Below, one piece after another: positions 23,791 through 36,100 of a stretch of 64,000 nucleotides of DNA (positions are counted from its first letter, which is position 1; every line of letters begins with the position of its first letter). This stretch comes from Narthecium ossifragum. Taxonomy: Eukaryota; Streptophyta; Magnoliopsida; Dioscoreales; Nartheciaceae. A program made the position numbers and the translations under genes. The stretch lies in assembly GCA_963920575.1 (NCBI GenBank), contig OY986967.1, positions 10,658,061 through 10,722,060 of the forward strand. The letters are read 5' to 3'. The notes below the pieces were generated by a model that worked only from the letters and a program-made list of their open reading frames with translations, made no database searches and had not been told where the DNA came from.

Positions 23791-24029
23791 AAGCCCTTAT
23801 GTTGGAGGAATTACCTTTTGTTCTATACGAATTTCTTGGTTTTTTCAATGAATTACTTCTAGAATTCTCAAGGAATCCTTCCTTATGTGCGGATTTTCTT
23901 TTCGAGGAATTCTCCTTTATTCTCTACGAATGCCTTCATGATTTCTTTATTGTTTCAATCTTTGCTTCACCTCGAATTATTCGTCACCCAAGTATTCTTT
24001 TGTAATATACAGGAGAATACCCAGTATCA
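23791..24029. other. AT-rich segment downstream of the MULE relic
   Basis: Contains two related stretches of about 45 bp (GAATTACCTTTTGTTCTA and GAATTCTCCTTTATTCTC contexts). No gene or terminal repeat was identified. Confidence 0.3.
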
Positions 24030-25570
24030 TGAGAATGAGAGAGAAGGAGGGGGAGAGGGGCTGAGAAGCGACAGTTGGATGATGTGAGTTATAAAAAAGG
24101 AATGATGGTAATGCACCATCATCGACCTAGGGAAGAGAGAGTGGGCGAGAGTGGAGGGAGAGAAAGAGAGTGGTGGAGAGAGCGAGGGAGGAAGAGAGAG
24201 AGTGGTGGCGGAGGGAGTGGAGGAGAGGGAGGGAGGGAGAGAGTGCGGAGGAGAGCGAGGGAGGGAGAGAGAGAGGGGGTGAGAGTAGAGGTGGCAATCC
24301 AGGTCATGACCCGTGAACCTGACCTGACCCGATCCGAGATAAACGGGTTTGGGTTTGGTGTAATCGGATTTGGGTTGACCCATTTATGACCCGTGAATAA
24401 ATGGGTCGGGTTGGGTTGACCCGCGGGTTAGACGGGTCAACCCGTTTAACCGTTTACTCATCACTCATCTCACCCTCTCACCCTCTCACCCTCTCCTCCT
24501 CTCCCCCCCTCTCCCCATCTCCTCTCTTCCCACTCCGACGCCGCTCCGACCTCATCCATCCTCTGCTCCTCCATTGGATCCAGCACCCGACGCCTCCCAG
24601 CGCCATCCGCCCACCAGATCCGGCCACCGGGCGACCGCGACTCCTCCCGGGCACCCCCCAGGCGTGATCCACCTTTCAGGCGCCCGCGGCTGCTCACGGT
24701 CACCGTCGCCGACGAGCTCCCTTCTCCCTGCATTCATTGTAATTCTTTTTGGTTACACATAAACGGGTTAGTCGGATCGGGTCGGGTTGACCCGTTTATA
24801 AATTGGTCGGGTTTGGGTTTATAAACCTGACCCGTTTATTAAACGGGTCAGGTTCTGGTTGGGCATATGAGTCGGGATATAGGTGCTCGACCCGACCCGA
24901 ACCCAACCCGTGAACCCGACTTGCCACCCCTAGGCGAGTGTGAGAGAGAGAGAGCAAGGGGGAGAGAGAGAGTGGAGGAGATCGAGGAAGGGAGGGAGGG
25001 AGGGAGGGAGGGAGGGAGGGAGAGAGCGAGGGAGGAAGAGAGAGGGTGGGCGAGAGTGAGAGAGAGAGCGCGAGGGGGAGAGAGAGCGAGGAGAGAGAGA
25101 GTAGCAGCGGAGAGAGTGGAGGAGAACGAGGGAGGGAGCGAGCGAGGGAAGGAAGAGAGAGTGTGGGTGAGAGAAAGTGCGCAGGAGTGGGAGGGAGGGA
25201 GAGAGCGAGGGAGGAAGAGAGAGAGGGGGCGAGAGTGAGAGAGCGAGAGAGAGAGAGCGAGGGGGAGAGAGTGTGTGTGGAGGAGAGCGAGGGAGGAAGA
25301 GAAAGAGGGGGCTTGAGTGAGAGAGAGAGAGAGAGAGCGAGGAGGAGAGAGAGTGTGTGGAAGTGAGCGAGAGAGGGGGAGAGCGAGGGAGAGAGAGAGT
25401 GCGGAGGAGAGCCAGGGGAGAAGAGAGAAAGGGGGCCTGAGTGAGAGAGGGTGTGTGGAGGACAGCGAGGGAGGAAGAGAGAGAGTGAGAGGGGCGGAGA
25501 GAGTGGAGGAGAGGGATGGAGAGAGAGAGCGATGGAGGATGAGAGATGGAGCAAGAGAGGGGGGGCGATT
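24030..25570. repeat. Purine-rich (GAGAG/GGGAGG) low-complexity tract
   Basis: Long run of degenerate GA, GGGA and GAGC repeats on the plus strand, split by the hAT-like element at 24286-24932. It opens long frames on both strands (Ser/Leu/Pro-rich on minus, Arg/Glu-rich on plus); these are by-products of composition, not genes. Confidence 0.9.
24286..24932. mobile_element. Non-autonomous hAT-like element
   Basis: 647 bp with terminal inverted repeats: left end TAGAGGTGGCAA, right end TTGCCACCCCTA (reverse complement TAGGGGTGGCAA), each followed inward by ACCCGTGAACC-type motifs rich in GACCC/GGGTC. The flanking octamers GGTGAGAG and GGCGAGTG match at 6 of 8 sites, fitting a decayed 8-bp hAT duplication. 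No transposase. The interior is CT-rich on the plus strand, with inverted ACCCG/CGGGT repeats toward both ends. Confidence 0.75.
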
Positions 25571-25914
25571 TATGAGACACAAAGAGGAATAATACTCGGA
25601 AACTATAAAGAAATGCAGGGAACTCGTTAAGGAAAAATTCTGAAATATTTTCTCCGTCTCCATCTCTCTCTCTTTCTTTTCCAAACGCTTTGACTACAGT
25701 GACTAGTTCTCAGTCAGCAAAGCGTACCCGATTTCTTAGAGGTATTCTCTACTTTTCTATACGGGAACCTGCTGAAGCTGTGACCTCGAAGTCGAAGCAC
25801 CTCATGAAGTCACTAATCCCGGAGCTACGGGACCTCGAGGTGGAGACAAGCTATGAAGTCCCCAGGAATAGCATAATCATTCTTAGAAGTGGTCAAATTA
25901 CTTGTATAATGTGT
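25571..25914. other. Unassigned spacer
   Basis: No gene or repeat recognised beyond a short CT run at 25660-25680. Confidence 0.4.
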
Positions 25915-26492
25915 CTAGGGGTAAAAACGTGCAATACAGTATATAGTAGACAGAAATGCCAAGGTCAATATTGCAGCAGTCTGGTATGCCATGCACTTGA
26001 GCTTCAATCGATAATTTTCTAGCTCCAGCCGGGCCACTATCACGTCTCTCTGATCCACTAAGCTTGTCTGAACGCTCGAAGCTAAACTCGTCAACTCATC
26101 ATCCACCCGATGGTAGATTTCTTCATCATACCACGTGAAGAAGTTGCAACCACCATGCTTCTGTAGACGCCAACACAAGGGGTAGCTACGACATTGTTAA
26201 ACAAGGCAGCTAGAATGGACTAACATGATCTTACCCATGGTGTTGCACAACCCATGAACCTTCTGCCGCGAGTCTGGTCTGTCCGAGAGGTGAATAATCG
26301 GGCCTCCATACCGCACCAACAATGGCAGATCCTATCCAACCTCCTCGAGGTTGCGCTTGATCCAGCACTGAGTTGTGGACTCGTGGTCGATCCTCACCTG
26401 CTCGACATGGTGTCGTCCGATGGTCATGGTCGGTTTAGTAAGAGACTTCGGCCGGCAAGCTCCTCGTCTTCTTTGCCCCTACTCATCGCCAT
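25915..26492 (-). pseudogene. GRF-type zinc-finger protein remnant with coiled coil and C-terminal membrane span
   Basis: GRF zinc fingers bind single-stranded nucleic acid in some proteins; plant genomes carry many short GRF proteins of unknown role. The first half of the finger (CWCGMEARLFTSRTD, RGRRFMGC) reads on the minus strand at about 26326-26237, followed by a possible GTAAGA donor. The second half (CWRLQKHGGCNFFTWYDEE) starts near 26178. Then come a likely coiled coil (VDQRDVIVARLELENYRLK) and a hydrophobic segment (AAILTLAFLSTIYCIARF) to the stop at 25915. The upstream frame from the ATG at 26492 has stops before the finger, so the 5' exon is decayed or wrongly placed. It could be a live short gene with unrecognised splicing. 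Confidence 0.5.
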
Positions 26493-26767
26493 TAAATAGG
26501 TATAGGAGGCGGGAGTACTGGTCCAAAACCGCTTCACTGCGTGGGTAGAGCTTCAAAACCAGCCATGTCACCCCACGTAACTGGTTTACCATCATCTTTC
26601 TATAACGCCGTCCAGCGGAGGTCGCACAACATGTGTCAAATTTAACGGTGGGTACTATAACACGTGGAAAAAAATGTCTACGTAGCAAACAGTCCCAACT
26701 GGAGATTCTCTGTGTACTAAACGTGAAGGAATTCCCTTGCTAAATGTGTAAAAGGAGCCGCGGGCGG

Positions 26768-28227
26768 TGATCGCTTACAAACGTTGTCATTAAAACGTTG
26801 CAAACTCAATCAAATATTAAATTTATAATATTTAGTCAATCACTACACTACTAGGTAGAATAGCAGTGAAGTCCGGAGTCGAACCACAGGGAATTTACCA
26901 GGAAATATTGAATTCAATTCTCAAACCCTAAATCTAAGCAAAAGAAGCAATGATAAGTTTGAATTAACTAAAACTATCTAATGAAAGCAAGTAAAATTTG
27001 TTAAACTAATGAGAGAGATACTTAGGGTTTACTCAATCCACCTTAGTTTCACTTTCTGTATTCTTCAGTTATCCTCTTATCTCCTTCTCTAAACATTATG
27101 GATCAAACGGCTACAAGCTCACATGAATCCCTAAAATAAGATTTATGTTCCTAACGGCATAACCTATCTTTCTTGGCATAGATTGTCGTCGGTCCTACAA
27201 TTAGTTTAAGTTATACTACTCCTAATGACCTTGGCACAACCTATCCTAGCTTAGCATAGCCTATCTCACTAGCAAACCATAAATCACATGAAAACTATCC
27301 TATGAATCTCTACAATCAATCACAAAAATAATGTAGGATTGAAAGCACGTCAAGGGAACTCTGTTCCTTCAACTCTATTAACAATAAAAAGCAAATTCAT
27401 AGGATTATGTCTTGAGAAGAATACAAGATTCAAACCAAAGAATATAAAAAGTTACACTAGAGTTTCATGAGATCCCTAAGTTTAGAAATTAGCTACTTAT
27501 CTCTTGAGAAAGATTCATAGGTGTTGGGAAGGAAGCCATTGATCCCCGCGGAAAGATCTCCGTCTTCAAACCCTAGCCTTCTCCTTTTTCTCTCTGATTT
27601 TTCTCCCCTCAAAGATCAGAAATTCGGATGGAATACTCCTATTTATAGGAGAACTCCCGAAATTAGGGTTTTGGGTTGAGTTGGACCTCTAGTGCAACTC
27701 GGATTTCCTTGTTTAATTCTGACAGTCTCTTCCGGTCTCGACTGGGTTCAATTCGTCCGGAATTTGGAAATATGCTCAACATACAAGATGTAGATTAGGA
27801 AGCCTTCTGTCCTTTCCCAAAGATTTGACATTATTTAGACTTATCTGCAATATTTGGCGAATATTCTCCTGAGCATCGACGGACCAGTTTCCCAGCATCA
27901 ATTTACCTTCATATTCTTGAAAACTGCTATTAATTTATCCAGAATCTCGCAAAGTGTTAAACATGAAAGTTGTTCATCTTGACGTCTTCTACCACGTACT
28001 AGCTTTCCAGACTATTTGGACTCATACAGAATTTATAGTAAATATTCTCCTGACAAGCGTTGAAGCAGTCTTTATCACATAAATTCATCCTTTTAGCCGA
28101 ATTTCTTGTATTTCTTCTCAAATCATGATTAAATCTGAAATCAACTAACAAATAATTAAGTACAACTACTCTAGGCCTAACAAAGGTAATTTAAGGGGTT
28201 TAATCATGAATATTTAGTGGCTCATCA
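26768..28227 (-). repeat. 3' LTR of Athila-like element 2
   Basis: Pairs with 40384-41844. TATA box on the minus strand at 27640-27647 (TATAAATA within a TCCTATAAATAGGA palindrome). Near identity to its partner implies recent insertion. Confidence 0.93.
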
Positions 28228-28240
28228 CACCCCCCAACTT
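28228..28240 (-). other. Polypurine tract of element 2
   Basis: Minus-strand AGTTGGGGGGTG directly before the 3' LTR. A second similar tract (GTTGGGGGTA, 29302-29311) lies about 1.07 kb upstream in the element's direction. Confidence 0.75.
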
Positions 28241-28775
28241 ACTCTTTGCTAGTCCTCGAGCGAAGAAAAGATAAAAAGAAAGTAATAAATCTAACTAGCC
28301 ACTTTCGTAGATCTCACGATTGCACTTAGCATGTGCAACAAGCCTTTAAACCCCTGGGTTACCCCAGTGGAGGAGTTATAGTCTCTTGAGGGTTTTCAGG
28401 GATGACACCCACAAACATCTATACATTCCCTTAAATATATCATTTGAAATCAATCACAATATTCATCAACTCTAATGCATAAGATGGAAATAGTATCCAT
28501 AAATATACCCTTCAACTCATAGTCGCATAAAAACATAGTAAATCAAAACATGTCATAACATATTTCCAACACTTCAACATATTTAATCATGATTAAAAAT
28601 AACTTTAACACTCCTGTGTGTGAATGGGGTCCCACATGCTTCAGAGTATCAATTATATCTAAACACTTCTACTATTCAAGATCACAATCCCATTCAACAC
28701 ATATTTTCCACTTATCACATAGCAATCTCTATTTTTATTTATTTTTATTTTATTTTTCTGCAAGAATTTCAGCTA

Positions 28776-28902
28776 TTTTACGCGAACAACATACATTGTT
28801 AGGCACATTGCCCGGTTACTAAATATGAAATCCTTTTTTATTCCAGGAAATTCAACCGTTTTACGCGAACACCACGCTGGTTAGGCACACTGCCCGGTTA
28901 CT
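28776..28902 (-). repeat. Duplicated TTTTACGCGA...GGTTACT module in element 2
   Basis: Two copies, 28776-28820 and 28858-28902. On the plus strand each has TTTTACGCGAAC, a variable stretch, GTTAGGCACA, then GCCCGGTTACTAA. The variable stretches can pair locally: AACAA with TTGTT in the first, ACC with GGT in the second. Poly-T tracts lie alongside. Matching copies occur in element 1 at 47497-47545 and 47592-47638. Confidence 0.8.
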
Positions 28903-30099
28903 AAGTTGAAAATCTTTTTTTTTCTTTTTTTTCACATACTCATATAATTGCATGTGTTCATATATTTTCTGTGTCATTACATAAAATTGTAAATCTATCC
29001 CAGTATCATGCTTAGAATCTAATATCAACCCCTTAACACGTGGAAGTGAACATGTGCATTAGGATATGTCAAGTTATCCTTAAATCATGGTAAAAGTGTT
29101 AAAGTATAGAAACAATATCATGCATAACAAAAATTTACTATCCCTTATATGACATACAAGTCTCAGAATAATTCATTAGATAAATTTCTAAAACATGCAC
29201 CTTTGTCAAATCATATCATAATTTCATTATTTTAACATAATCAAGGGATGTATAATATTTGGTTATCATAAAGAAAATTTAAACAAGAATTCCTAAAATT
29301 CTACCCCCAACTTAAATGTAATTGCCCCTAATTACACTAAATCATAAAAATAAAGCAAGAAATAAAGGGTAGAGATAACCAAGTTTAGCTCCAAAACTTC
29401 GCTCTTGCTCCATCAATAAATATGCTATGCCCGGCTGGAATAGAAAAAATATGTTCCTCCCAAGCCTAGCCTGCCATAAAAATGTATACCTTTCCCAAAA
29501 GACCAAATATAACAAATAAAAATCCAAAAAGGTATTAAAATCGTAAAAAAATTTTGGCAGATTCTCCTTTGTTTTTCATGACATATCGCGCCTGTACAAG
29601 CATTCACCATAAAGAAAAGAAAATAAAAATGCATAGGCAGTAGTAAAGGAGATACTATCATCGCCATCCCAATATCAGTAGCAATGAGAACTAATACAGA
29701 CTAACACCCAAAATATTATCCAAAAAGTTGCCATATCATTAGCATCTCCATTATAGTCCCTAAGATCAAGCAGTCAAGCGGGAGTAGAGGAGTCAGCTTG
29801 CAAGGACTACGCATTCCTAGCAAAGCCAAAGCGAACCTCGGCTACACGTCGTCAAGTCAAGGAGTCAACTACTACTGTAAGTGAAAAAATCAACCCTAGA
29901 GGCAGGTCCGGACTGGCTCGGGTCGTGGAACACTACACCGCAGACGACTCGTAAACTTCGACCATGTGTCCTTCTTAAAGACTACTAATCCTAAGACTTA
30001 ATCAAAATAGCAAACAATAAGCTAGGTTTCGGAATTATAGATTTGGATAATCTCTGGGTGTTTGGTTTGAACTTGATCGAAGTTCCAAATGGTCGGATC
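28903..30099. other. Non-coding 3' internal region of element 2
   Basis: AT-rich; contains the internal polypurine-like tract at 29302-29311. No env-like or pol frame was found. Confidence 0.5.
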
Positions 30100-30960
30100 G
30101 AAAATTGGAGCTTAGGAGTAGATGGATCATGATATGTAGCAATCGGACGGCTGAAGGCTAACCGGCGGTGGAGCGACGGTGAAACTTCGTCGTCGGAGGA
30201 CGGGATTGGTGGGGATGGAATCGTGGAAGCCTAAGGATGCCTTTTATGGAGTCTGATCGAAGGATTGGTGGCTTCAGGCGGCGGATTGGATATGGCCGGC
30301 TCGGTGGAAGATGGTCGGAAGTGGAATCCGGCGATCCAGGCAGCAATTGAGGTGGTGAAGGGTTGAGGAAGGATCGTGGTAGCTTAAAGAAGGTTTTAGA
30401 GGAAGTTCAGAGCTGCGAGAGGCCGTGGATTGGTGTAATGGTGATGCCGGAGGAAGGGAAGATGGCCGGAGCTAGATACCGGTGATCCAGGCAGCAAAAA
30501 ATGGTTTTGATGGTGGCGAAAGGTTCGTGGTGGTGGCAAGGGAAAGCTTTTGGATGGGTTGCAGAGCGGTGGTAGATCGCGGATAAGGAGACTGACAATG
30601 GCCGGCGGAAGCGGGGGGCGCACCGGCGTCGGAAGAGAGGGTATCAAAGGAAGAGGACGGAGGCTGGTAGGCGGAAGGATGGCGAAGGTTTTGGTAGTGT
30701 TTTGGAGGGCTGGGGGCGGCTGGAGAGGTGGCGACGGGATGCGATGGGTAACGGCTCAGGGACGAGCCGATGAAGCCGATCGAGCCGGGACGACGAGGAA
30801 CAGTGGGGGAAGAGAGAGAAAATCCAGCATAAAATAAGGAAAAATAGGAAGAAGGCGGAGAAAAATTCCAGAAAAATATGGGGAAAATCATAAAAATCAG
30901 GGGAAAATCGTAAAAATTAAATAAATTTCTAAAAAGCTAAGGAAAAATCCTAAAAACTGG
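30100..30960. repeat. GC-rich block shared with the LTR-A element interior
   Basis: Rich in GGCGG, GCCGG and GGTGG on the plus strand. The end of the block (GGGACGAGCCGATG, GAGCCGGGACGACGA, then A-rich GGAAAA repeats at 30740-30930) matches 55560-55775 inside the non-autonomous element, in the same orientation relative to each element. Open frames here look compositional. Confidence 0.6.
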
Positions 30961-32301
30961 GTTGCCTCCCAGAAAACTCGTAAGTTTACGTTTTTCGCTA
31001 GACGCTCCCCAAATGCTCAGTTATTGCATAGATCCGTCATGATGACGAACCCGATCACCCCACCTATAATAATTTTCTCCACATAAAGATTTAAACCATA
31101 CCCCGCCCCACAATATGTCAAGTATTTGATGATGAAGGCCAATTAAGTCCTTTCTCCCCACAAGTGTACTAGAAACTCCACCCTCTATAAAAGACAATCT
31201 ATCATCATGTTTCATTTTACAACCAGGTCTATGGTATGTGTCCCCTATCATAATGGAATCCTCCTTAAGGTGAATCGAAAGTAAATGGGTAGGCGGTTTC
31301 AATTTCAAAATCGATGTTGCAGGCATGGACGATGGTGTAAATATATGTAAAGGAGGAGCTGATGGTTTAACTTTAGAAGGTAGTGACCTATATGTGCAGG
31401 AGTGTGTTTCAATATAGTCAGCAAAAAATTGTCCAGTATTTAAATCAATGTTAAATAATGATGAATCAGAAATATAGACACAAGCATTGACCACATCAAC
31501 AACGAAGCAGTCATTATTTGCAGGCAAACATGCATCTTTAAATATATTCAATCGTTTCTTCATGTTGCCAAAAGAGACATCCATAACCCCTGTGTGACAG
31601 TTAATGCAAGCATTCGCAGTAGCTAGGAAAGGTCGACCTAAAATGATAGGCACAGATTTCTTGCAAAGCTCAATTGGCTCCATGTCCAAGACAATGAAAT
31701 CTACCAGAAAGAAAAAGCTATCAATCTTAACTAGCACATCATCCAAGATACCTCGCAGTGTCTTGATGGATCTATCAGCCAACTGAAGGGTTACTGTCGT
31801 AGGCTTCAGATCATTCATACCAAATTTCAGATACAGAGTATATGACATCAAGTTAACACTACCACCAAGATCGAGGAGAGCACCATTAATATGATAGTCT
31901 CCTATACAACAGGAAATAGCTGGGGTGCCTGGATCCTTAAGTTTTGGCGGAGTGTCAAATTTTAGGATCGAACTAACATGTTCAGTCAAAAAGATTTTCT
32001 TAGATACCTGAGATTTGGATTTGCGCTTTTGGGTACAAAGGTCTTTCAGAAATTTTGCATAAGAAGGGATTTGTCGGATGGCCTCTAAAAGTGGTATGTT
32101 GATGTTCACTCGTTTGAATATCTCAGTGATTTCCTCTACATGTGATTTCTTATCGGGTCTGGAGGAAGGGTCCATGAGTGCATGAGGAAAGGGTACCTTA
32201 GGAACATACTTGGAAGGGCAAGGTTCCTTAGAATTAGAAGGATCAGAATCGAGTGGCTCCTCTAAGGGTGCATTTGGCAAACCTGAATCTGATGAATTAG
32301 C

Positions 32302-32985
32302 TGAATGAGGAATCTGTGGAATTAGTTGAATGGGGAATGAGCTGAATCTGGTGATTCCGTAGATTTTGGTTCTGTTGTTTGGTTGGTCTATATGGGATGA
32401 GTTGAATCTGTTGATTCTGACGTTTGGCTTGTCTATTATGGATGAGCTGAATCTGCTAATTTTGTTCAAATTAATAATAAAACTTTAAATTTTCTTCAAA
32501 TTAAGACATGTTTTTTATTATAATAATAACAATATCCACGAGATATGATTGATCGAAATTATTGAAAATTTAGGTCAAATTAATTCTTTGAATGCATATA
32601 ATCATGTAAAATGATTAATCGAAATTATTGAAAATTCAGGTATAATTTAAGTTATAATATATTAAATGATTTTATAAATTAAATTACATCAAATATTTGC
32701 TTTAAAAAATACTCAATATTGGTCTCATAACGAAGATATCGATGATATCTTTCCAATGAAACTAATTTCATAAAGTTTCAACATGTATATTTAAAGTTAT
32801 GATAAATATAGTCATTTTAAATATTAAGGGGATAAAATGGTCATTTTGAATTTCTTCAAATTCGGATACACATCGAATGCGAACGGCGTCCGCTTGATTT
32901 GAGCGGACGCCGCGATTCCAACATTTTGGAATCCGACGCGGGTCGGATTCCACCGATTTCGATCTCCAAAATCAACCAAACACTG
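32302..32985. mobile_element. AT-rich 684-bp insertion in gag with GC hairpins
   Basis: Bounded by the direct repeat GAATTAGC at 32294-32301 and 32986-32993, with gag homology on either side. One end is AATCAACCAAACACTG; the other (TGAATGAGGAATCTGTGG) does not mirror it, so a terminal inverted repeat is not shown. Two strong hairpins lie near the right end: GGCGTCCGCT/AGCGGACGCC (32885-32911) and GGAATCCGAC/GTCGGATTCC (32928-32951). The left end has short degenerate repeats (GAGCTGAATCTG). The 8-bp duplication would suit a hAT-type element. Confidence 0.45.
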
Positions 32986-33017
32986 GAATTAGCGTATGTG
33001 GAATCCGCCAAGTCGTT

Positions 33018-33100
33018 CCTGTTCGACCGATCGATCGGTAAGGAGGCTGATTGATCGGTTGACGACCGATCGATCTGTTTAATGACCGATCGATCGGTGT
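33018..33100. repeat. ATCGAT-core dyad cluster inside gag coding sequence
   Basis: Copies ACCGATCGATCGGT, CTGATTGATCGGT, ACCGATCGATCTGT and ACCGATCGATCGGT occur in about 80 bp. In the gag frame they encode repeated (T/I)DRS-type tetrapeptides between ordinary gag sequence. Confidence 0.85.
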
Positions 33101-36100
33101 GGCGGGTTTGCTCTCCTACTTTGTTATCTACTGTTTTGCCACTCCTAAGGGTCACTACGGCTTCGGCCCTTTCTATGTCTTGACTTTCTACATAGTGCAG
33201 GCCCCTAGGGTTAGTCACAGGTTGACTAGGCAAGCATCCTTCCTCTCTTTTGGACAACGCATTAGAGAGTTGCCCCAATGAATTCTCAAGTTTTGCAATA
33301 GATTGGGTATTAGAATTACATTGGTTCTCTATTCGGGATACAGAGTTCTGAATTTTTGAAACTTCACTTGTCAACTCCTGTCTAATGCCACTAATGCTTT
33401 GATTAATGGTTCTATTAATGTTTTCATTCATTGCAATCATGGCCGTAAGGATGGAATTCAATGCTGAATCAAATGTGGTCTGGGCCGGAGGGTCTGAAGA
33501 TGTTTGTGGAGGGTACCCAGGATTTAGATCAGCTTGAGGTTTAGGTGGGTACTGAAAAGCAGGAGGATGGGTAGTATTACTTTGCCCATTAAAGTATCCT
33601 GACTGGGGTGGCTTCCAACTCGAGTTAGGATGATCTCTCCTAGAGTTAAAAGAATTTGGATAGGGGTTGTTCTAAGGTTTAGAGAAGCCATAAGTTGCAT
33701 TGACGTGCTCCTGAACAAAGTCAGGGAAGCTGGAGGCCAAGTGACAATCAGTGATATAATGTTGACAGCTAGAGCAAAGGGCGCATGGCTCAAGTGGGGT
33801 CTGAGAAGGCATTGGAGCAAAAGATTGTCTAGTTTGAAGTTGGCTCACTTGTTTAGTTAAGGAGGCTACTTGAATAGAGAGACTTTGAAGATCATAATTT
33901 TCATAAACTCCCCGAGAATTACGAACAGTGGTAGACCGATTCCTATAAACTAAGGCATTGTGTTGTGAATTCTCAGCACGATTATTATATAATTCCCACA
34001 GTTCATTCCAAGACTTCCTAAGAACCACACCCCCGCAGCAAGCTTCAACCATATTTCTATCTCGATCATGAAGACCGTTATAGAAAGAATGGGCTAACTG
34101 CCACTCGAGTACCTCGTGGTGAGGACATCCTCTAAGAAGATCCGTAAATCTTTTCCAAGCTTCATGAAAAAGCTCGTCCTCATATTGCTTAAAGGATATG
34201 ATCAATGAACGGTAATTTTGAGTTTTAATGATGGGAAAGTATTTTTTAAGAAAGGCATCCTGAAGTTGGTCCTATGTCAAAATCGAGTTTGGCGCTAAAG
34301 TTTGAAACCAATGTTTAGCTCTATCTTTCAATGAAAAAGGAAAAAGCTTTAATCTAAAGGCATCATCGTTAAAGTGCTCAAGTTTAAACATGGAAAGAAT
34401 TTCAAGAAAGCTATTTATATGTCCATACGGATCCTCATTCTCACGCCCATAGAAAGATGGTAACGCTATAATCCAGTTGGGTTTAATCTCATAGTGCGTG
34501 GCCGTGATTACAGGTGGGCTAATACAGGAGGCATATGTCACGCCCCGACCCAGGAAACCCATCCAGATCGAGACATGAGTCACCTAAACCTGTTTATATC
34601 ATCAATTGGCGCACAAGTATAGAACTGTTACGAATTTAAAACAATTTAATCATCAAGTTCGTAAAAATTTCGACAGAATCTCCTTTATAATTATAACACA
34701 AGAAACCTTTACATTTTACAATTTCAATTTGAGCAATGGTACCATGGTAAATAACCAATCATTATATTTCTCAAATGTCTGCATCAATAATATGACAACA
34801 TTTCTCAAATACAATTGAATTAATACTCATACAATTCTGTTCTCGAATACATCAATTTATACATCATTGATTAAAACTGTAAATTATATGTAGAAGAACT
34901 CCTCAAGCTCCAAGTCCTCGATCATCTCGAAATATCGCGCCATCTTCTAGAAGAACACCTGAAAGAAGGAACTGCATCGACCTGCATCACTGATGCAGCC
35001 CAGGTAGGGTAAGCAACAATGCTCAGTAGGGTTCTACTCTACGTCGCACAGAAAGGAAGGGAAACTGCAATTGTGTCGTTCTCCGCCTAAACCTAAGGTA
35101 TGTCAAGGGCCACATGACCCCGTTTATTCCCGAGAGTCATTACCCCCATGGGTTAACCCACAAATGAAATGTAGGCGGGCGCACAGCCGACCCTCGACTT
35201 GAACACGATATGAGAATATACAACTGGCATAAATCACGTGAGAATACGAGAATTGAACAGAGGAAGGAGTAAATGGCATTAAGGAATAGCAAAGCGAATA
35301 AAATCTCAGATTACATAGACAAAACTGTTAAAGCAAAGCCAGCAAAATCGGGATAGCAGAAATCCATGTAAAACGGGGAGCTAAGAGAACATCATAAGCA
35401 TACTTCCCACAGAGACAAGCTCACTAAACATGAGTAATATAACCCTTCTTTCAAGCGATACATGTTCTATGGTGGTTTATCATGAAGGCGACATGATGCA
35501 CTGGGAAACATGCTCTGGAAAGCAGACAATGCATCCACGTAGAAGGTCAATAAAATCTAGGATAATACGTTAAACATTCAGAGACCCAGCAGACTGCAAG
35601 TCTAAGCCAAACTCAATGTGCTATTCCATAAGTCCTTGCATATAAATTCTGCTTGACGAGGGGCTTATCATGCAAGTTTTCAGCCAACAAACAGATGTCG
35701 CATTGTCTTGACATAAGGAAAGTAAGAGATTACCAAATAGCTATCAACCAAAACAGGTTGACTGATTAGTCTAAACGGACATCCATGTAACCAGCCATGG
35801 CAAACGAAAACAGAGAACATGGCAAAACATCCCTAGCAACAGAGCATGAATAACATGGCAGAACACCAGCCACAAGCCACAAACGCGAAGCATAGCAGGA
35901 GAATGTAGAAGGAACTAGGGCAGAAACAGAGAAATGAAAAATGGGAATCCCCAGACGAAGGGGAAAAACTCTTATCGACATCCATTAGGTAGATGCACCA
36001 GCCGCGAAGACTGAGCACGGCAGCAAGGGGGAAAGATGAGGAAGAAAACAGGGCAGAGCCTCGCATCGAAATCCAATAAGCCATTCCTAGACATACCTCA

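Noticed and set aside
24796..25684. Long Ser/Leu/Pro-rich minus-strand frames (252 and 278 codons) and Arg/Glu-rich plus-strand frames
   Set aside because: Products of the GA/CT low-complexity tract; open in several frames at once, with no domain.
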